This document shows positions 15,111-28,330 of a stretch of 64,000 nt of DNA, piece after piece. This DNA is from Phalacrocorax aristotelis. Its lineage: Eukaryota > Chordata > Aves > Suliformes > Phalacrocoracidae. The notes under the pieces were generated by a model that made no database searches, had not been told where the DNA came from, and saw only the letters and a program-made list of their open reading frames with translations. Position numbers and translations under genes: made by a program. The stretch's first letter is position 1. Each line of letters opens with the position of its first letter. The stretch spans positions 12,055,690 through 12,119,689 of the forward strand of contig NC_134276.1 of the NCBI RefSeq assembly GCF_949628215.1, read 5' to 3'.

Positions 15111-18100
15111 AAGTCTGATAATGAGTTTCAGCATTCCTGCTACCGCACATCTGGCCATTTCACAAAACCTTGTACACTCGCCTCCTCTGACCTCCTGCCA
15201 TAATGCAGAAAGTCAATACCCACCTGAGTGGGCCAGAATGCAGCCACTCTGCATGCAGTCAGACTCCTTTTCTAAGTCCCTTCACCTCAGGAAGTCAACA
15301 GGCACCTGCAAAGCACTGAGAAAAGCCCTGCATTATTTTTACCACTGTTTAAAGAAAAGAAAGAATTCCTCAAGACCAACACTTCCACTGAGTCTCCCTA
15401 TTATTGCGTCTCATTTTTATAAGCCCGTTAGAGAGAGGATACATTGTGGTCACAGAAGCAGCCTTCCCTTGCAGCTGTTACAGAAAGTACTCGATATAAA
15501 GCGGAAAACACAGGTATTTTGGCACTGTTAGCAACCTCCACTCAAAAGAAACCTAAAAATCAAGTCTCTTGCGTACTGCAAGTCAGTGTCACAAATCACT
15601 ACGAACGCAGCTCCTTTTATTAACATCCTCCACCAAACACTTGGTTAACATGGAACTAAGGTCCCTATCTTGCATGTGTCTCTAATATTGCAAATTAGCA
15701 AACAGGAAGGCAAGCAGTTACTTTGCTCAGCTTTTCAGCCCCAAAGAATCTCACCAGCAAACTGCACAACATAGGTCCTTTGATCCCAAGAATGTAGCCC
15801 CCATCTTTAATAAAATAGCTGCTTAAATGGCATACGTTAATTATACGAGGTGGAAAGCGGTGTTTTCTACACTCACATGAAACTGCGGGGGAAAGTCCTA
15901 TCACTGCGCACCATTTATTTAGATTAAGTTTTGACCACCGTACTGATGGACTAGACAGAGAAGCCTCTGCCAAGTTGCTAATATACTTAAAATTATGCTT
16001 ATACTTTCACAACTTTAACACAGAATAATTCAATTGGGGCACGCCCTACGCTTTGAGAAATTTTACAACACTTCTAATGACAAAATTGGTCAGAAACTTC
16101 TTGTCACGCTGACATGGAAAAGCACAGAGCTCGCATTTTAAAAAGCGAAAGAAGTGACTAACTTCTTTGCAATGAAAAACGGCATACAAGAAATCAAATG
16201 GAGCAGGATGGAGAAGATAAAAAAACCCTGAAACTAAACTAGTGGTAGGGCAAAAGACAACAAAGAGAATATTATCGCACATTCTCATCCCCTCAAGATA
16301 CACATGTACCTAAAGAGCTCACAAGTATCTGATCTCTGGCTGTTTGCCACATTCAACATACAAAGCCTGCTTCCTCTATTGCCTACAGCAATTATTTTAG
16401 GGTTTGTCTTAACAACTAAAAATCTCTCTCAAAAAAAAAGAAAAAAAAAAGCAGGTGGAGGAGGCCTGCACTGTTGCAGAGTTTTATATCGACAACCTCC
16501 TGACCTGCCACTACAGCTAAGATAATTACAGCATTTTAACAGCACATTTCCCTAAGGTAGCAAGCAGTTAAGTCCTTTATATACCGAAAGAGATGCCCTT
16601 CCACATTAGCATGGCCTATTAGCCACAAACAGGATTAAGAGCTCAGCAAATCCTCACAGAGCCCACATCTGTCAACATAACTCTTTCCCATAATGGGCAG
16701 AAAGGAAGGTAACTTCTCAGCTTTAAGGAGCACTTACTGGAAAGCTGATACTGCAATAATTAAAAAAAAAAACCAAAACACCAAAACAAAAAGTGAGCAA
16801 CACAGAACAGCACAATCATGGAGACCCCTCAGGATCTCTTACCTCGTGAAAAAAATGCCACCTGGTTACAGAACCTGTGGTCTTACAGAGCACCACTGCC
16901 GTTGCTCTGGTGGCCCTGTACAGCAATCAACCTTACAGGGTCTTCAGAGAAGACAACAGCCAAGATCTTTTTGTGGGACATTTCTCTAAGCATGACAGGA
17001 TTTCCATAATCACTCACAAAATAGAGAAACCCAGACTGGCATGCAACACAAATTGCTACTGGATATTATGGACACCAATCCCCCCCCAGAGATGCTTCTT
17101 GCAGTGTATGATGGAGAGAGACATGTACAGAGACAGGGATCGTTTTATTCTGGAGCACCTGGACCAAAGTAGTTGAAACAAGAGATGCCAGATCCATTCT
17201 TGAAGGGCTCAGACGGCTTTGGGAGTAGCTGGGGCATAGCTGTAACAGTAAAAGCAAAACCCAGCCCAACTCAATGGAGAGAATTAGCGCTCAGTTCCCT
17301 CACACCCTGACACCACTGCAAAAGATCAATGTGCCTCTCTCCGAGCGCAGTCCCCATGACAGCAGTGCTACCTGCTGAATCAGGGCAGGTCTCCCGTGAC
17401 TCTTCGTGGAAAAATTCTTTCAGCTCCTCTATACCACTGCTTCTTGGTAGTGCACACACCACCGGGACAAGCCTTGTTGGGCTTCAAAGAAACAGTCAAG
17501 GGAGAAGGAGAATGGAGGAGGAAAATTTGTAACAAAAACGAACAAGGAAACTGCATTACATTAAGTGCCATGGCCAAAAGATTTAGTCTATAGTCCCATA
17601 AGCCAGCTCATATCACCTAATCAGCATGTGTGTCATATATATATGCAAAAGGATTTCACTGTCCATTTAATGCATGGAAAAACACGATTAGATTAAAAAT
17701 AATTAAAAAAGATATTATTCTGCTAGCATACAGATATATCAGCAACCACAGAGGAAACAGTCCACCCTCTCAGTTACTGTACACCCCTCCAAAGAAGCAG
17801 CAACGAACCAGTGGTCAGCTAGGAGTGCGACTGGGTGTTGTCACCTCACACAGGGCAATTTCCACGCAAGTCTGACACTCCGGGTCAGCTTCAAAGCCTA
17901 GGCGGTGTTTCACAGACAGGAGGTGTGGGCATGCTGCCACTGCTAAACGTCTTGTGTCTCACACAAAGCAGTCCCATCGGTCTGTCACCACATCCCAAAA
18001 GGGTGCTAAGTGTGCTAAGGGCTCCCTAGAAGGAGGGCTTTCCGATGTCCACCCTGGCAGCATCTGAAGATGTCCAGCTCTGTAAATGGCTTGTCTCTGT

Positions 18101-18916
18101 ATGCCTGCCAGTGCTGTCCATGCTCTTCCGCATCACCCCGCATCTGTGGTCAGCAGCTTGGCCAAAACCCTCTCAAGGAACAGAACAAGAGACCTGTGCA
18201 AGTCCACGCTGGAAGAAGCACTAAAGAAAGAGGCTGCACCCAAAACTCCAGTTGGTAGATATTCCTTCTCAGCTTCTCACAAAGCATGAGGAAAAGCAGC
18301 AGCTAAAAATGCTGTGACAAAGAGCAGTTTATTTATCTAACAAAGACCAGTGAAATTTCTACCTACAAAGGTTGAGAACTGTCTAAAATCAGCTTTTTCT
18401 TAACTTCAGTGTAAGAGATCTGTATGTTATAAATAGGCCACTAAAAGGCAGTTAAGAGAGAGAGGCAGAGCAAAAAGTTATTAAAAATGTACTAATGAGA
18501 AACTCATGTCACTTTTTTTAACAGGGCATCAGGGAATTCCTACAAGACTTCTGGTTCATTTAAAGGAGGAAAATTTTAACAAAGCTAAAAATAACTGACA
18601 ATCACATTTTCAAAATTGAGAGAAACATGGAAACCCCAGGAAACCCAGCTCCAGGTGGGACCACACAGACTGACAAAAAAGTCTTATACAAATTTCACAC
18701 AGGATCGGGACCCTGGAATGGAAATGTCTGTGACAGAAGAACATTTATTTTCTGTACTGCTTTAAAAAGAAGGTTTGAACCGTAACCAGTTTAGAAACAC
18801 AACAGAAAATAAATAATTTTTTTTCTTAGGTACCCAAGAATGAGAACTGAAAGCTAGGAACCGAACTCGCATCAGCACACCGCAGGGACAAAACACGCAC
18901 AAACAAAGGTGCGGTG

Positions 18917-18919
<3 letters not shown>

Positions 18920-18952
<33 letters not shown>

Positions 18953-18970
18953 AGAGAGAGAGAGAGAGAA
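18920..18970. repeat. poly-A / (GA)n microsatellite
   Basis: About 30 consecutive A residues run directly into about ten GA dinucleotides. No SINE or LINE body is recognisable upstream, so this looks like a simple repeat and not the tail of an identifiable retroelement. It lies roughly 300 bp from the CpG island. Its length is likely to vary between individuals. Confidence 0.9.
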
Positions 18971-19224
18971 GAGCCAGATTTTTACATTCAGAATGGATTA
19001 TCTTGATTTTTCTTTTCCCCCCTCGGTCACCTTTTTTTTAATGCTTTCCTAAGCTTTTTTTTTTTTTTCCCCAATAGGCTGCTTAAACACAGGTCTCAGC
19101 CATTTCTCAGCACAACTGTAGTCGCGACTGGGGAACAGAAATTAAGAAGGGAAAAAAACCGGCAAGAACACAAAACCTGAAAGCCTTCTGCCCGTCTCTT
19201 TAAGAGTTACCTCCCTCATCAGCC

Positions 19225-20320
19225 TCTCAGCCCTGCTTCTCAGGGGCTGCGACCCAACCCCACCGCGGCGGCAACACGTGAGCTCCCGGCCCGGAGCGGC
19301 GGGACCCCCGTCCCCCGGGCCGTCCCCGGGCCCCCTCCGCGGCGGGACCCCCGCCCGAGGCGGGGCCGTTTCAGGGCTCGGAACCGAAGGAGGCCGGGAG
19401 GGTGCCCCTGGCCGCCCGCCGCCCTCACACACGCTGAGGCGGCGGCTCCTGTCCGCCGCCGAGCCCCGCTCGCCGCCCGGCTCCCCCCTGCCCGCCGCCG
19501 CCAAGCCCAGCTCGCCTCCCGGCTCTCCGCTGCCCAACACCGGCTTTAAAAACTTTCCGGTTCTAACCGCGGCGCCCCGGCCGCCGGCCCCCGGGGCCGC
19601 GCCCGCCGCCCCGGGAAGGAGCGCTCGGAGCGAAAGTCCGCAGGAAGTTGGCCCGCCCGGCAGCCGAGCCCGCCGCCCCGCTGCTCCCCTCGGGGACACC
19701 GCGGGCTCGAGCCGCGCGCCTCAGCGCTCCCCGCCGCCCCCTTCCCAACGCCTCCACCGCGCCGCCGGGCCCCCGGGACAGCGGGCCCACCGTCACTTGG
19801 AGTTGCGCTCACCCGAGCCCGAGGGACGGGCAGCGGCGGGAGGAGAGGGGCAGAGTCCGAGCCGGCCGCCGGCAACTTCCCCGCTCCGCCACACGTGGGG
19901 CCGAGGCGCGGGCTGGCTTTGCTCGGCGCAGAGGACGTGGCAGCTCCCTCCCCGGCCCCGCCGCGCCGCGCCGCGCCGGAGGCTCCTCCCGGCCCCGCTC
20001 TGGCGGAACGCTGGGCGCCCTCTGCCGCACGCCGAGGGACCCGCTGCCCGCGAGCCTCGCCCCGGTCCGGCCGGCCGCGGCGGCGCTGCCGCCCCTGAGG
20101 GGAGGCGAGCTCTTGCCGCTGCGGCGGGATCTCAGCCCCAAGGGCGGGAAGCTGAGGGACGAGGAGCGGGGAGTCGCCGGCACCGCCGCCGCCCCTCAGC
20201 GCCCGCCTGAGGGGAAACCCCCGGTACACCCGACCCCGCTCCCGCCTGGGGCCCGTCAGGTGTCCGGCTGGCTGTGGGGGACAGGCCCGTGGGACGGGGC
20301 GAGAGAGGCAAGGGTGGAAA
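19225..20320 (-). promoter_or_regulatory. CpG island, inferred SMCO4 promoter / first exon
   Basis: Base composition changes abruptly to very GC- and CpG-rich DNA against an AT-rich background. Motifs include E-boxes CACGTG at 19275-19280 and 19892-19897, a GC box AGGCGGGGCC at 19358-19367, and an ETS-like CAGGAAGT at 19641-19648. Two minus-strand donors fit a non-coding first exon: CGG|GTGAGC with the exon ending at 19813, and GAG|GTAACT with the exon ending at 19211. Long open frames on both strands (up to 310 codons) are stop-poor GC artefacts with low-complexity P/A/R/G translations. SMCO4 lies divergently upstream of CEP295 in human and encodes a roughly 59-residue membrane protein from a downstream exon, so I infer this is its 5' end. 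A plus-strand lncRNA promoter is the main alternative. Confidence 0.6.
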
Positions 20321-20439
20321 TCCTGGGCATTCCAAGTGCAAAACCTCACATGGTTACTGCGTAACGCACGGAAAGCATTACTCCAAGTCATGCCATTTTG
20401 CATTTATCAGTGAATTAAAAAGGAGAATTCCAAAACAGG

Positions 20440-21127
20440 TGAAAGCTGCCCAGCAGAAAAAAGATGCGGGGGTGCTGGCTGACAGCTGCTGAACATGAGC
20501 CAGCAGTGTGCCCAGGTGGCCAAGAAGGCCAACAGCATCCTGGCTCGTGTCAGGAATAGCGTGGCCAGCAGGAGCAGGGAGGTGATGGTGCCCCTGTACT
20601 CGGCACTGATGAGGCTGCACCTCGAGTGCTGTGTTCAGTTTTGGGCCCCTGAGAACAAGAAGGACATGGAGGTGCTGGATCGTGTCCAGAGAAGGGCAAC
20701 AAAGCTGGTGAAGGATGTGGAGAACAAGTCTTCTGAGGAGCAGCTGAGGGAACTGGGGTTGTTTAGCCTACAGAAGAGGAGGCTGAGGGGAGACCTTATC
20801 AATCTCAACTACCTGAAAGGAGGTTGTAGTGAGGTGGGTTTTGGTCTCTTCTCCCTAGTAACAAGCAATAGGATGAGAAGAAATGGCCTCAAGTTGCGTC
20901 AGGGGAGGTTTAGATTGGATATTAGGACTATTTCTTTACCGAAAGAGTGGTCAGGCATTGGAACAGGCTGCCCAGAGAGGTGGTGGAGTCACCATCCCTG
21001 GAGGTGTTCAAAAAACATGTAGATGTGGCACTTCAGGCCATGGTTTAGGGGACATGGTAGTGTTGGGGTGACGGTGGGACTCAATAATCCTAGAGGCCTT
21101 TTCCAACCTTAATAATGATTCTATGAT
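20440..21127 (+). mobile_element. CR1 retrotransposon, 5'-truncated copy 1
   Basis: The plus strand carries the C-terminal part of CR1 ORF2 and the 3' UTR. A recognisable frame runs at 20495-21022, with family signatures such as [35 protein letters not shown] and [16 protein letters not shown]. The element ends in the CR1-specific octamer ATTCTATG at 21118-21125. The reverse transcriptase core is missing, so the copy is dead. Its 3' UTR matches the short antisense pieces at 40.18 and 48.46 kb, which suggests one shared subfamily. It abuts the CpG island, and I see no target-site duplication. Confidence 0.93.
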
Positions 21128-23809
21128 TCACAACCGCACTTGCTTTCTTGCGTATCAGCAGGATAGAAGCGCTGCTTAAGTTGATAAAACTCTGCAATAA
21201 TGGGCCTAAAAAAAGAAAATGGAGAGCAGTCGCCACATCCTCCTGGAACAGGGGCTAACTGGCAACAGTGGGAGGACTGAGTTTGCTGAGGAACCCTGTT
21301 GCCCCCAGCCCAAACTACTGTTATCTCTGCACTGGCAGGACCCCAAAACATCTGTAGCTGCTTCCCAGTTCCCATGGTTTAGGCTGGCTCCATCACAGAG
21401 ATATTCTTCTCTCTTACTGAGGAGAAGAGACCTCTCAGCGTGATCCTAAACAGACAGTAGCTGTAATTGGTAGAAAATAAAAGACCTCAGACATCTATTT
21501 GCATTTTCTTCTTTTCAGGATTACATATTTTAAAACTAAAAGACATTACTTGGGCTTCATGGTTGCAGAGCGCCTGACACAGGGTTTTTTGCTGAAAAGG
21601 TCAGCTGGGAGAAATCTCACCATCCTTCCAGGTTAGCAGCGACTACAAAACTCTTCCCAAGCCTAATGGCATCGTCCTTTTCCTCATGCCTTTCTTAAAA
21701 TGTTTTCGTGTACAGCATTCATGTCAGGCACCTTAGTGTAACCTTAATATGCCTTCTAATTGAGTGATATTAGACTGTCATGTTGTTACCTCCTATTGGT
21801 CTTCTTTCTGCTGAAAACATCTATTTCTTCCAGAGCGGGCAGATTTTTAATCTTGAGGTGCACTGCCAATTTGAGATTAGAATCTGACTTTGAAGTTGTA
21901 AAGAAGTGCTGTTGCTGATGTTCAAATAATGCTGAACCGCTTAGGGCTAAAGCAGAGAAGAAATAAAATTGTGTTTTTCTAAAACATCTCTCGCACTGTG
22001 GTTATCTCAACGGGCTTTATGAGGTAATGTCAAGTAAAGGATCACCTTTAAGCAGAGCAACTGTTCTGTGCACAAACAAACCTTTGAACATAGAAATTTT
22101 TGGCATTAGAGTTATCTATGATAATTTAGTAGGGCTGTTATGTATGTTTAATGATCACCTGCAACACCGTGAGAAATCTTCAATAATCGCCACCTCTTAA
22201 AATCATTAAGGAAAGATGAAGTATGTGTATATATTAAATTCCTCCTTGGGCTGACTCTAGGTAAGAAAATTCAGCCTGGTAGATTTAAGGTTAAAGCAAA
22301 TGTGTGAATCTTTCCTATGTATTCCAGTAAAGCTGTTAGAGTTATAAAGTACGTGATTTGTTGTTAAGTTATTAAGTTATGTATTTGTGCTAAAGTACTC
22401 TAACAACAAACTAAGTTTGAGCAATAGATCTGTCTAATGCTGGCTGACACACAGTTAATTGCCCCTGTAATCGCTCTAGCCTCAGCAATGCTCTAGCAAC
22501 AGGACGTCGTCATTTAGGAAACACAGATTCATTTCTAAGCTGTAAGCAGAAGGCAGTATGTGGACCGTATAGGATTTTCCACCCTGCATCTGTCCAAAAT
22601 AGATATGATTAAGTACATTTTTGTTTAGCTATTGATTTATTCACCTGGCTTCCTCAAATGTCAGATATATATGTATGTTTTTTGTCCAAGAAAAATAGGG
22701 CTGTTTGGAGTATTGATTGCAGCAGTGGAGTCTGCAGTACAGCTCAGTAAAAGGTTCGGCTCACATTTTAAGACATTGCACTGTTCTTTAGTAAACCTGC
22801 ACATCCTTTGGATGTAGATGTAAAAATATCCTGCCAGGATTATATTATAATCTTTATTACTTTATTTTTAATCCAGAAAAATAGTCTTTTCAGGTTGAGC
22901 TATCAGTGTGCAGTAATCTCCCCCTAAACCTGCTCAGAATTTATAGATTTTATATGTAGCACTGTAAAAGGATGGGAAATGCTATTACCAAATTCAGTAT
23001 TTTTCCTTTTGTTGTATCCTACTTCTGTGACAGCAGCAGCTTAGACTTTTAATAAACACGTGTTTTTACTTATGTGTGTGTATGGAGAGAAAAAAATCAC
23101 GCATAAACAGTAATTGAAGTGTAATAACTGCATAGCAGTTACAAGATCAAATACAAAATGTAATGGTATGGGTGCATATATGTATACTCTACAAGGGCCT
23201 TTCCCTAGAGAATTTTTTCCTTCCCTGAGAACTTACCGTGGCAAAACCTTCCAGATGATACCTTTCCCAGCTGGCAAAATATTTCCTGATAATAAGAAAC
23301 AAACGTTGCTTGTCGAATCTCTTGGATTTGTGATTTTCACAGACTCTAGCAGCTCTGGACTTCTTTTTCTCCAAAGGGTGCTGGAGCCACAGCTGTCTTA
23401 CAGCAGATCCTTCCCAACTCTGTGCAGTTCCACCTCTGGATTTTGCTGTTGTTTTTACCCTTTAAGAACTCCTCTGTCCTGCTTTGATTTCTTTTTGGAT
23501 CCACACTTTCTTCAGATTTACTCTGGGCTCTTGTTTTTCTTATTCTCTGTTTGTACCGTACTCCTGTGGGACCTCCCCTGAATCGCACCATCACAGTCTT
23601 CCTTCTCTCATGTTAAATAGAGAGATTTAGCATGGAAATCTCCTGTACAGTTACCTGAAACACTCAAGCTATTGAGTGATATTCATCTGTCAAGTTTTGG
23701 ATGGGAGGGATGTGCCATGGAAGTGCCTGTTCATCTTTTACTGACTTTAAAAAGTATGTAAGTAGATCAGATTTAGACATTGAAAGGAGGGCAAGGTGAA
23801 TTCCATCTT

Positions 23810-23887
23810 ATGAGACTTCTCTGGTGCCAGTGAAGTCAAAGACAAACTCTGAGTAATTTCAGTACTTAAAGATAAGGCCCAGAAACT
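23810..23887. repeat. short palindromic relic, copy A
   Basis: It contains GCCAGTGAAGTCAAAGAC followed by AAACTCTGAGTAATTTCAGT and ends in AAGGCCCAGA. This matches the pattern I recall from sauropsid genomes of short repeats built on CATTGAAGTCAATGG and ending in a GGCCCAGA-like tail. I do not know the family's formal name. It is heavily diverged. Confidence 0.4.
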
Positions 23888-24051
23888 TTTTGTGCTGGTA
23901 ACAATGGTACCTCAGGTGATGGATAACAAATGCTGCCTTTTCTAGCTCAGCAGCTAACTCAGAACAAGTGTGACCATTAGTTATTACTGTCTGAAAGTAG
24001 TTTGGTCAATTGTGATAGAAAACAAAAGACTGGCTTCGTCTGCTGCCATTA

Positions 24052-24118
24052 ACTTGGCATAGCTCCACTGAAGTTAGGGAAATTGCATTGATTTACACAA
24101 GGAGAAATTCTGATCTAA
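24052..24118. repeat. short palindromic relic, copy B
   Basis: The order AGCTCCACTGAAGTTAGGGA, GCATTGATTTACACAAGG, TTCTGATC follows the same scheme as the relics at 33.75 and 34.98 kb: CTCCA-type core, then TTTACAC, then a GATC/GATCT tail. It lies only 165 bp from copy A, so the two may be one fragmented element. Confidence 0.45.
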
Positions 24119-26885
24119 GAACATTTGAAGCTAAGACTGAAACACACTAAGACCCTATCCTTTTTCCCTAGAACTCCAGTTTCCAGCAGGCGTCTTGGAC
24201 TTCAGAATTCCGTTATCAGCAGGACAGGGTGTGTAATATTCTGAAAGATTCTGTAGAAATGTGACATCACCAGAACTTTGGCTAATCTTATCTGAAAAGC
24301 ATAAAAATATTATTCAGAAACTTCTGACAGATAATTTATGTTTTGTGTGTTGGATACACTACAATAACTATTATATTTTGCAGGCTAATTCTGTAGTGCA
24401 CATTTAGTCTTTTTACATTTCATTTGCTGTCACAAGTGATCAAATGACAGATAAAAAATTTACTTGATAATAATTGAGTATGTCATCTGCTTTCAAAGGC
24501 TTACAATTCTAAAGCTGAGAAAGATGGAAGGAGGAGAAATGTATAGTGTTACATTACACTTTATCTCTCAGGTAGCTAAATATTGTGACTAAAAGTCAGA
24601 TTAGACAGTTACATCTGTACCATGTGTTACAGAAGTGGAAAGATAAGTCACGGACTTTCTTCACTACAGACTACTGATATAAATGCTTTAGTGGATCCGT
24701 TTATAATTTTTCACACTGTCTTCTCTTTTGGCACTGAACTATATGAAATTTACAAAAGCAACACCTGCAGCTCTCTAAATCACAATCATTTTGAAAGTTG
24801 ATGTCAACGTATAACATTTTTACATTCAGTCATCATAAATGTATTAACGGTTATGTGACTTGCAGTGAATCCCTGAAGACGTATGCTCGAGAAAAGATTT
24901 TCTGTGATTCAAGATGTCTCTCTCTCTGAAGAACCTGTCATACCAGCCAGACTTTCAGAATCTGCACTATAAACACCATGATGTAGTGCTGAGCAACTTC
25001 CTGCAAGTTAAGAAATGCTTTCAACTCCTATTGATCTTCTAGGGCTTGAAGGAAGTTGACTGTTTACAGGAAGAGCTGAGATTTTTAAAGAATCAAGTGC
25101 AAATTAATTCTATTAGCTTACACATTTGTAGTTACTTTTAGGTATAGTTTGACATTTTCTATTTTTTCTCTTGACATAAAAATATACTTAACTGGCAAAC
25201 ACCTCCTGTCACTTCCTTTAGGATTCTCACACCAGCCATCAACTTCTTCTGTTGCTGTTGAAGTTATCTTAAGCGTTAGAGGACAAAATGTTTTGCGGAA
25301 ACTTAAGTGTAGAAAGCTTTTAGTTTTAAAATTTAATATGCAGGTCTATGACTTTCAGCCTCCTTCATATATATAAAAATACTAATGCTGTGAGCTCTTT
25401 TATATTTTTCCTAAATCATAGCAGCCAGATATCCAAACACGTGATTCTGCTGAGCACTTTTTCTCTAAGCAATCAGCCCAATTCCAGACTAGAGCTGTTG
25501 ACTGCTCAATGACCTGTTGAAAGATCCAGCAGAACTTGGCACCGATAGTATTTACAGCATGTCCTTTATTCTTTCTGGCACATAATGGAGCCTTCTGCTG
25601 CCTCCTGCTTCCCTGATGATCACCTTGCAGTAACTGGGGAAGTAAAATAATGTAACTAAAGGGAGTGTAGGTATCCCCAGATAACGTGAGAAAATCACGC
25701 ATCAGTATTATCCAGCTTTCTGTTTGGCATGTTTAGCTGAGAGAGATGGGTCCTGTGCTTTTTTGACATAGATGTCACTATACTTCTTTGTGATGGGCCT
25801 TCTCATTTGATGTCATTGCAAAATCCAAAAGGTTTCAGTCAGAGTGGGATAGATTCAACCTTGAAATAAAATGCAATCTCTGAGAATAACTAAACAGTAG
25901 GGTGTCTTTACAAGGAAGCAGTAGATCATTGTAACTTAGTTTTTTTAAAGTAGGATTAATATCTTTTTTTACAAAATATGCATTAATCATCTAGAAGAAA
26001 TTTACAGCCCCTGTGCTGAGGTTATGGCCTGGAGACATCACAGTTCCTTTCCGTCTCAGAAATTATGAATCTGTGGAGCATTTCCTTTCTTCACGGGTCA
26101 TGGCACAGTGAGCAGAATTGTGTCCATAGTCCTTGCTTTGCTCAAAGCACTTGCAGTTCTCTATTAGGCCAGTGTCTGTAATTAAATCTCATCTCTTAGG
26201 ACTTCAGATGATTTCCTGAAGTGATTACGAAGTTTTCTTTTCCTTGCCCCCTCACTCGCCTGGGCAGAAGTGGAGAGATGTACTTTTATTTATCTTTTCC
26301 TCCATCAGAACCATCAAAAGTGAGATGCTGGATTGCGTGGACTGGTGGCTAGAGAGGGTGCACATTTCAGACTGGCTGGCTGGGACATCTCACTCACAAG
26401 CCAGCTTTGGGCCTAGGAAGAGAGATCAGTCTGTAAGGTGGTCGTATGTGCTTATGTCAGAAGGGAGGGGTCGGGGAATTTTTGCTTACAGTTGGGTGGA
26501 GGAGTGGAGTAGATTCTGGCTGTACATCAGCTGGTTCCAGTGATATCACTAATGATGTCACTGTAAGACATTTTCATACATAACATGATAAAAAGAAAAT
26601 GTTTCATTCCTGTTTACCTTCTACTGAAAAGAAGTTTGTGACTTGACCATAAAGACCTTCCAGCTACCACATTTCTTGAAAGCTTTGGCAGAGTCTGAGG
26701 GTTATATTGTCATACAAGTTGAACTAGGCAGTAAAGACCTGTCCTTCATAAAACTATGCAATTTTAATTCCAGCCCAAAAACCTTTTTATTTATTAATAT
26801 CAGACTTTGAGATTTTAGGAGAAGCATAAGGAACTCATATCAGCAGTTCTTTCTGGGCTCAATTCCAAAGTCTTTCTCCAGATTG

Positions 26886-26922
26886 TATCTGTGGATATAA
26901 TATCTAATATTATATCTGTGGA
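26886..26922. repeat. perfect AT hairpin inside a 10-bp direct repeat
   Basis: GATATAATAT at 26894-26903 and its exact reverse complement at 26907-26916 are separated by three bases (CTA). The direct repeat TATCTGTGGA occurs at 26886-26895 and 26913-26922, overlapping the outer ends of the arms. I recognise no gene or transposon here. Confidence 0.85.
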
Positions 26923-28330
26923 CGTTCTTACCGATTCAGTCCTGTGGATCCCAGAGGCCAAGTTCATAACCCTTCTTTTCTTTCCCCAAGGTTTTAAATT
27001 TGTAATGTAAAGATATATATTGCACTTTTTTTGCAGCATTGTGAGAAGTGAAGAGGGGAGATACTCTTACCCACTTCTCCTTCAGTCTAATAACTTGCAT
27101 GAGTAGGTGCTACTCAGCATAAGCAGGGACTGCAGGAGACATCTCACCCAGGTAAGGTGGGCATGAAATTCTGTTTTGAAACTGGACCCACATGGAACGT
27201 CACAGTCAGGGGCAGGGATGTTTGAAATAGTACATTCCTGATGGCTTCAGATTTGGAGTTCTGGTTTTGGATATTTTTCCAGTGTAGGTAAGCACGATTA
27301 CGCACCCTAGCAGTTTGAATAATCTGTAGTTACGTTTTGATTCACTGCTATGTATGTTTCATGCTTCCTCTCATATAAAATACTAGGGATTAGCTCTCTT
27401 CACCTCCATCTGTGTAGTTGTGGTTTTTTTTCTATAAAATTCAATAACAAGAAAAAATCCAATGCATTTATACTCACAGAAAACCAGTCATGCAAAGCAT
27501 TCGTTTATGAAAGAGAGATGGTTACACTGAGTCAATACTAATACAATTACCTACTTGAACAAGCTCAGCTACTCTATGCATTACCTAATTCTGCCTCTTT
27601 AGATTCTTGCTGTTTTTTCTGTAAGGTTCTTTTTCTGTATTCTCTTATTCTTGTGTTTTCAAGAACCACCACTAGCTAGAAATGTAGAAGTACACACTGT
27701 TGTCATGGAAAACCTGACTTACCTATAGAGATATCTTACCATCACTGTAAACAAAAACCAGATGCAAGATCTGCAAACTGTATTTACAGCTCTGAGACAC
27801 AGTAGTCTATTTGGTAGAGTTGGCTGGGAAATGTTTTTTTCAGTCTGTGAAAATTTTGAAATAAGCTCTCCTTATTCCCAGTGCGACGGAAGTTTTTCTT
27901 ACTCCGAGTGGGACAAAAGCTTCTTTGCCTTTTTTTGAGGGGCAGGGAGATGAGTGGGATGAGAATTTTCTCTGTTAAATTGTTACAAGAACTTAATATT
28001 AGATAAGTTCCCATGTTTTACCTTAATCTGTTTCAAACATTTTGTTTCAATTTAAACTTCTTTTATAGGAGCTTTTTCACTAAATGGCAAACAGCACTGA
28101 ATTTTAAAATCAACATTCCTCATTTGGAGAATACTGAAAGAGGAAGATTTTCACTATTTCCTAACAGAAACTGTTTTGAAATTGATAGTTTCACATAAAG
28201 CCCCCACTGCTGTAGAAAGGACACTTTCCAAAGAAAACTGTTTAGATTAAGAAGTGTGACTGGTCTAGTTTATTACTGATTCTCAAAGGCAAAGACTGAT
28301 ATTTTGGAGTGAGTTATTTCTGTCACTCTC

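Larger units (their letters stand above)
1..18919. other. non-coding DNA, probably intron of a minus-strand gene (SMCO4 inferred)
   Basis: I see no coding exon here. Open frames are short (up to about 144 codons), lack splice context and resemble no family I know. I looked on the minus strand for the small single-pass membrane protein SMCO4 and did not find it. If the CpG island at 19.2-20.3 kb is the SMCO4 promoter, as the CEP295 neighbourhood in other vertebrates suggests, this stretch would be its first intron. Visible texture includes A-runs (around 5310, 9640, 10965, 14320, 16430), a GGTT run near 4450, a purine-rich block at about 5145-5335, and a TAAT-rich block at 2280-2560. No recent CR1 copy is recognisable, unlike the rest of the window. 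Confidence 0.5.

Noticed and set aside
15097..15531. 144-codon plus-strand frame
   Set aside because: No family resemblance, ordinary base composition, no exon signals; consistent with chance.
1..19200. SMCO4 coding exon
   Set aside because: I searched the minus strand for the conserved lysine-rich start and hydrophobic segment and found none; it should lie left of the window.
19278..20364. Long open frames on both strands of the CpG island (310, 238, 285 codons)
   Set aside because: They overlap one another on opposite strands, translate into low-complexity P/A/R/G sequence, and are explained by the scarcity of stop codons in GC-rich DNA.
23114..23581. 155-codon plus-strand frame in the intergenic gap
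   Set aside because: F/S/L-rich low-complexity product, no known domain, no splice sites, no promoter nearby.
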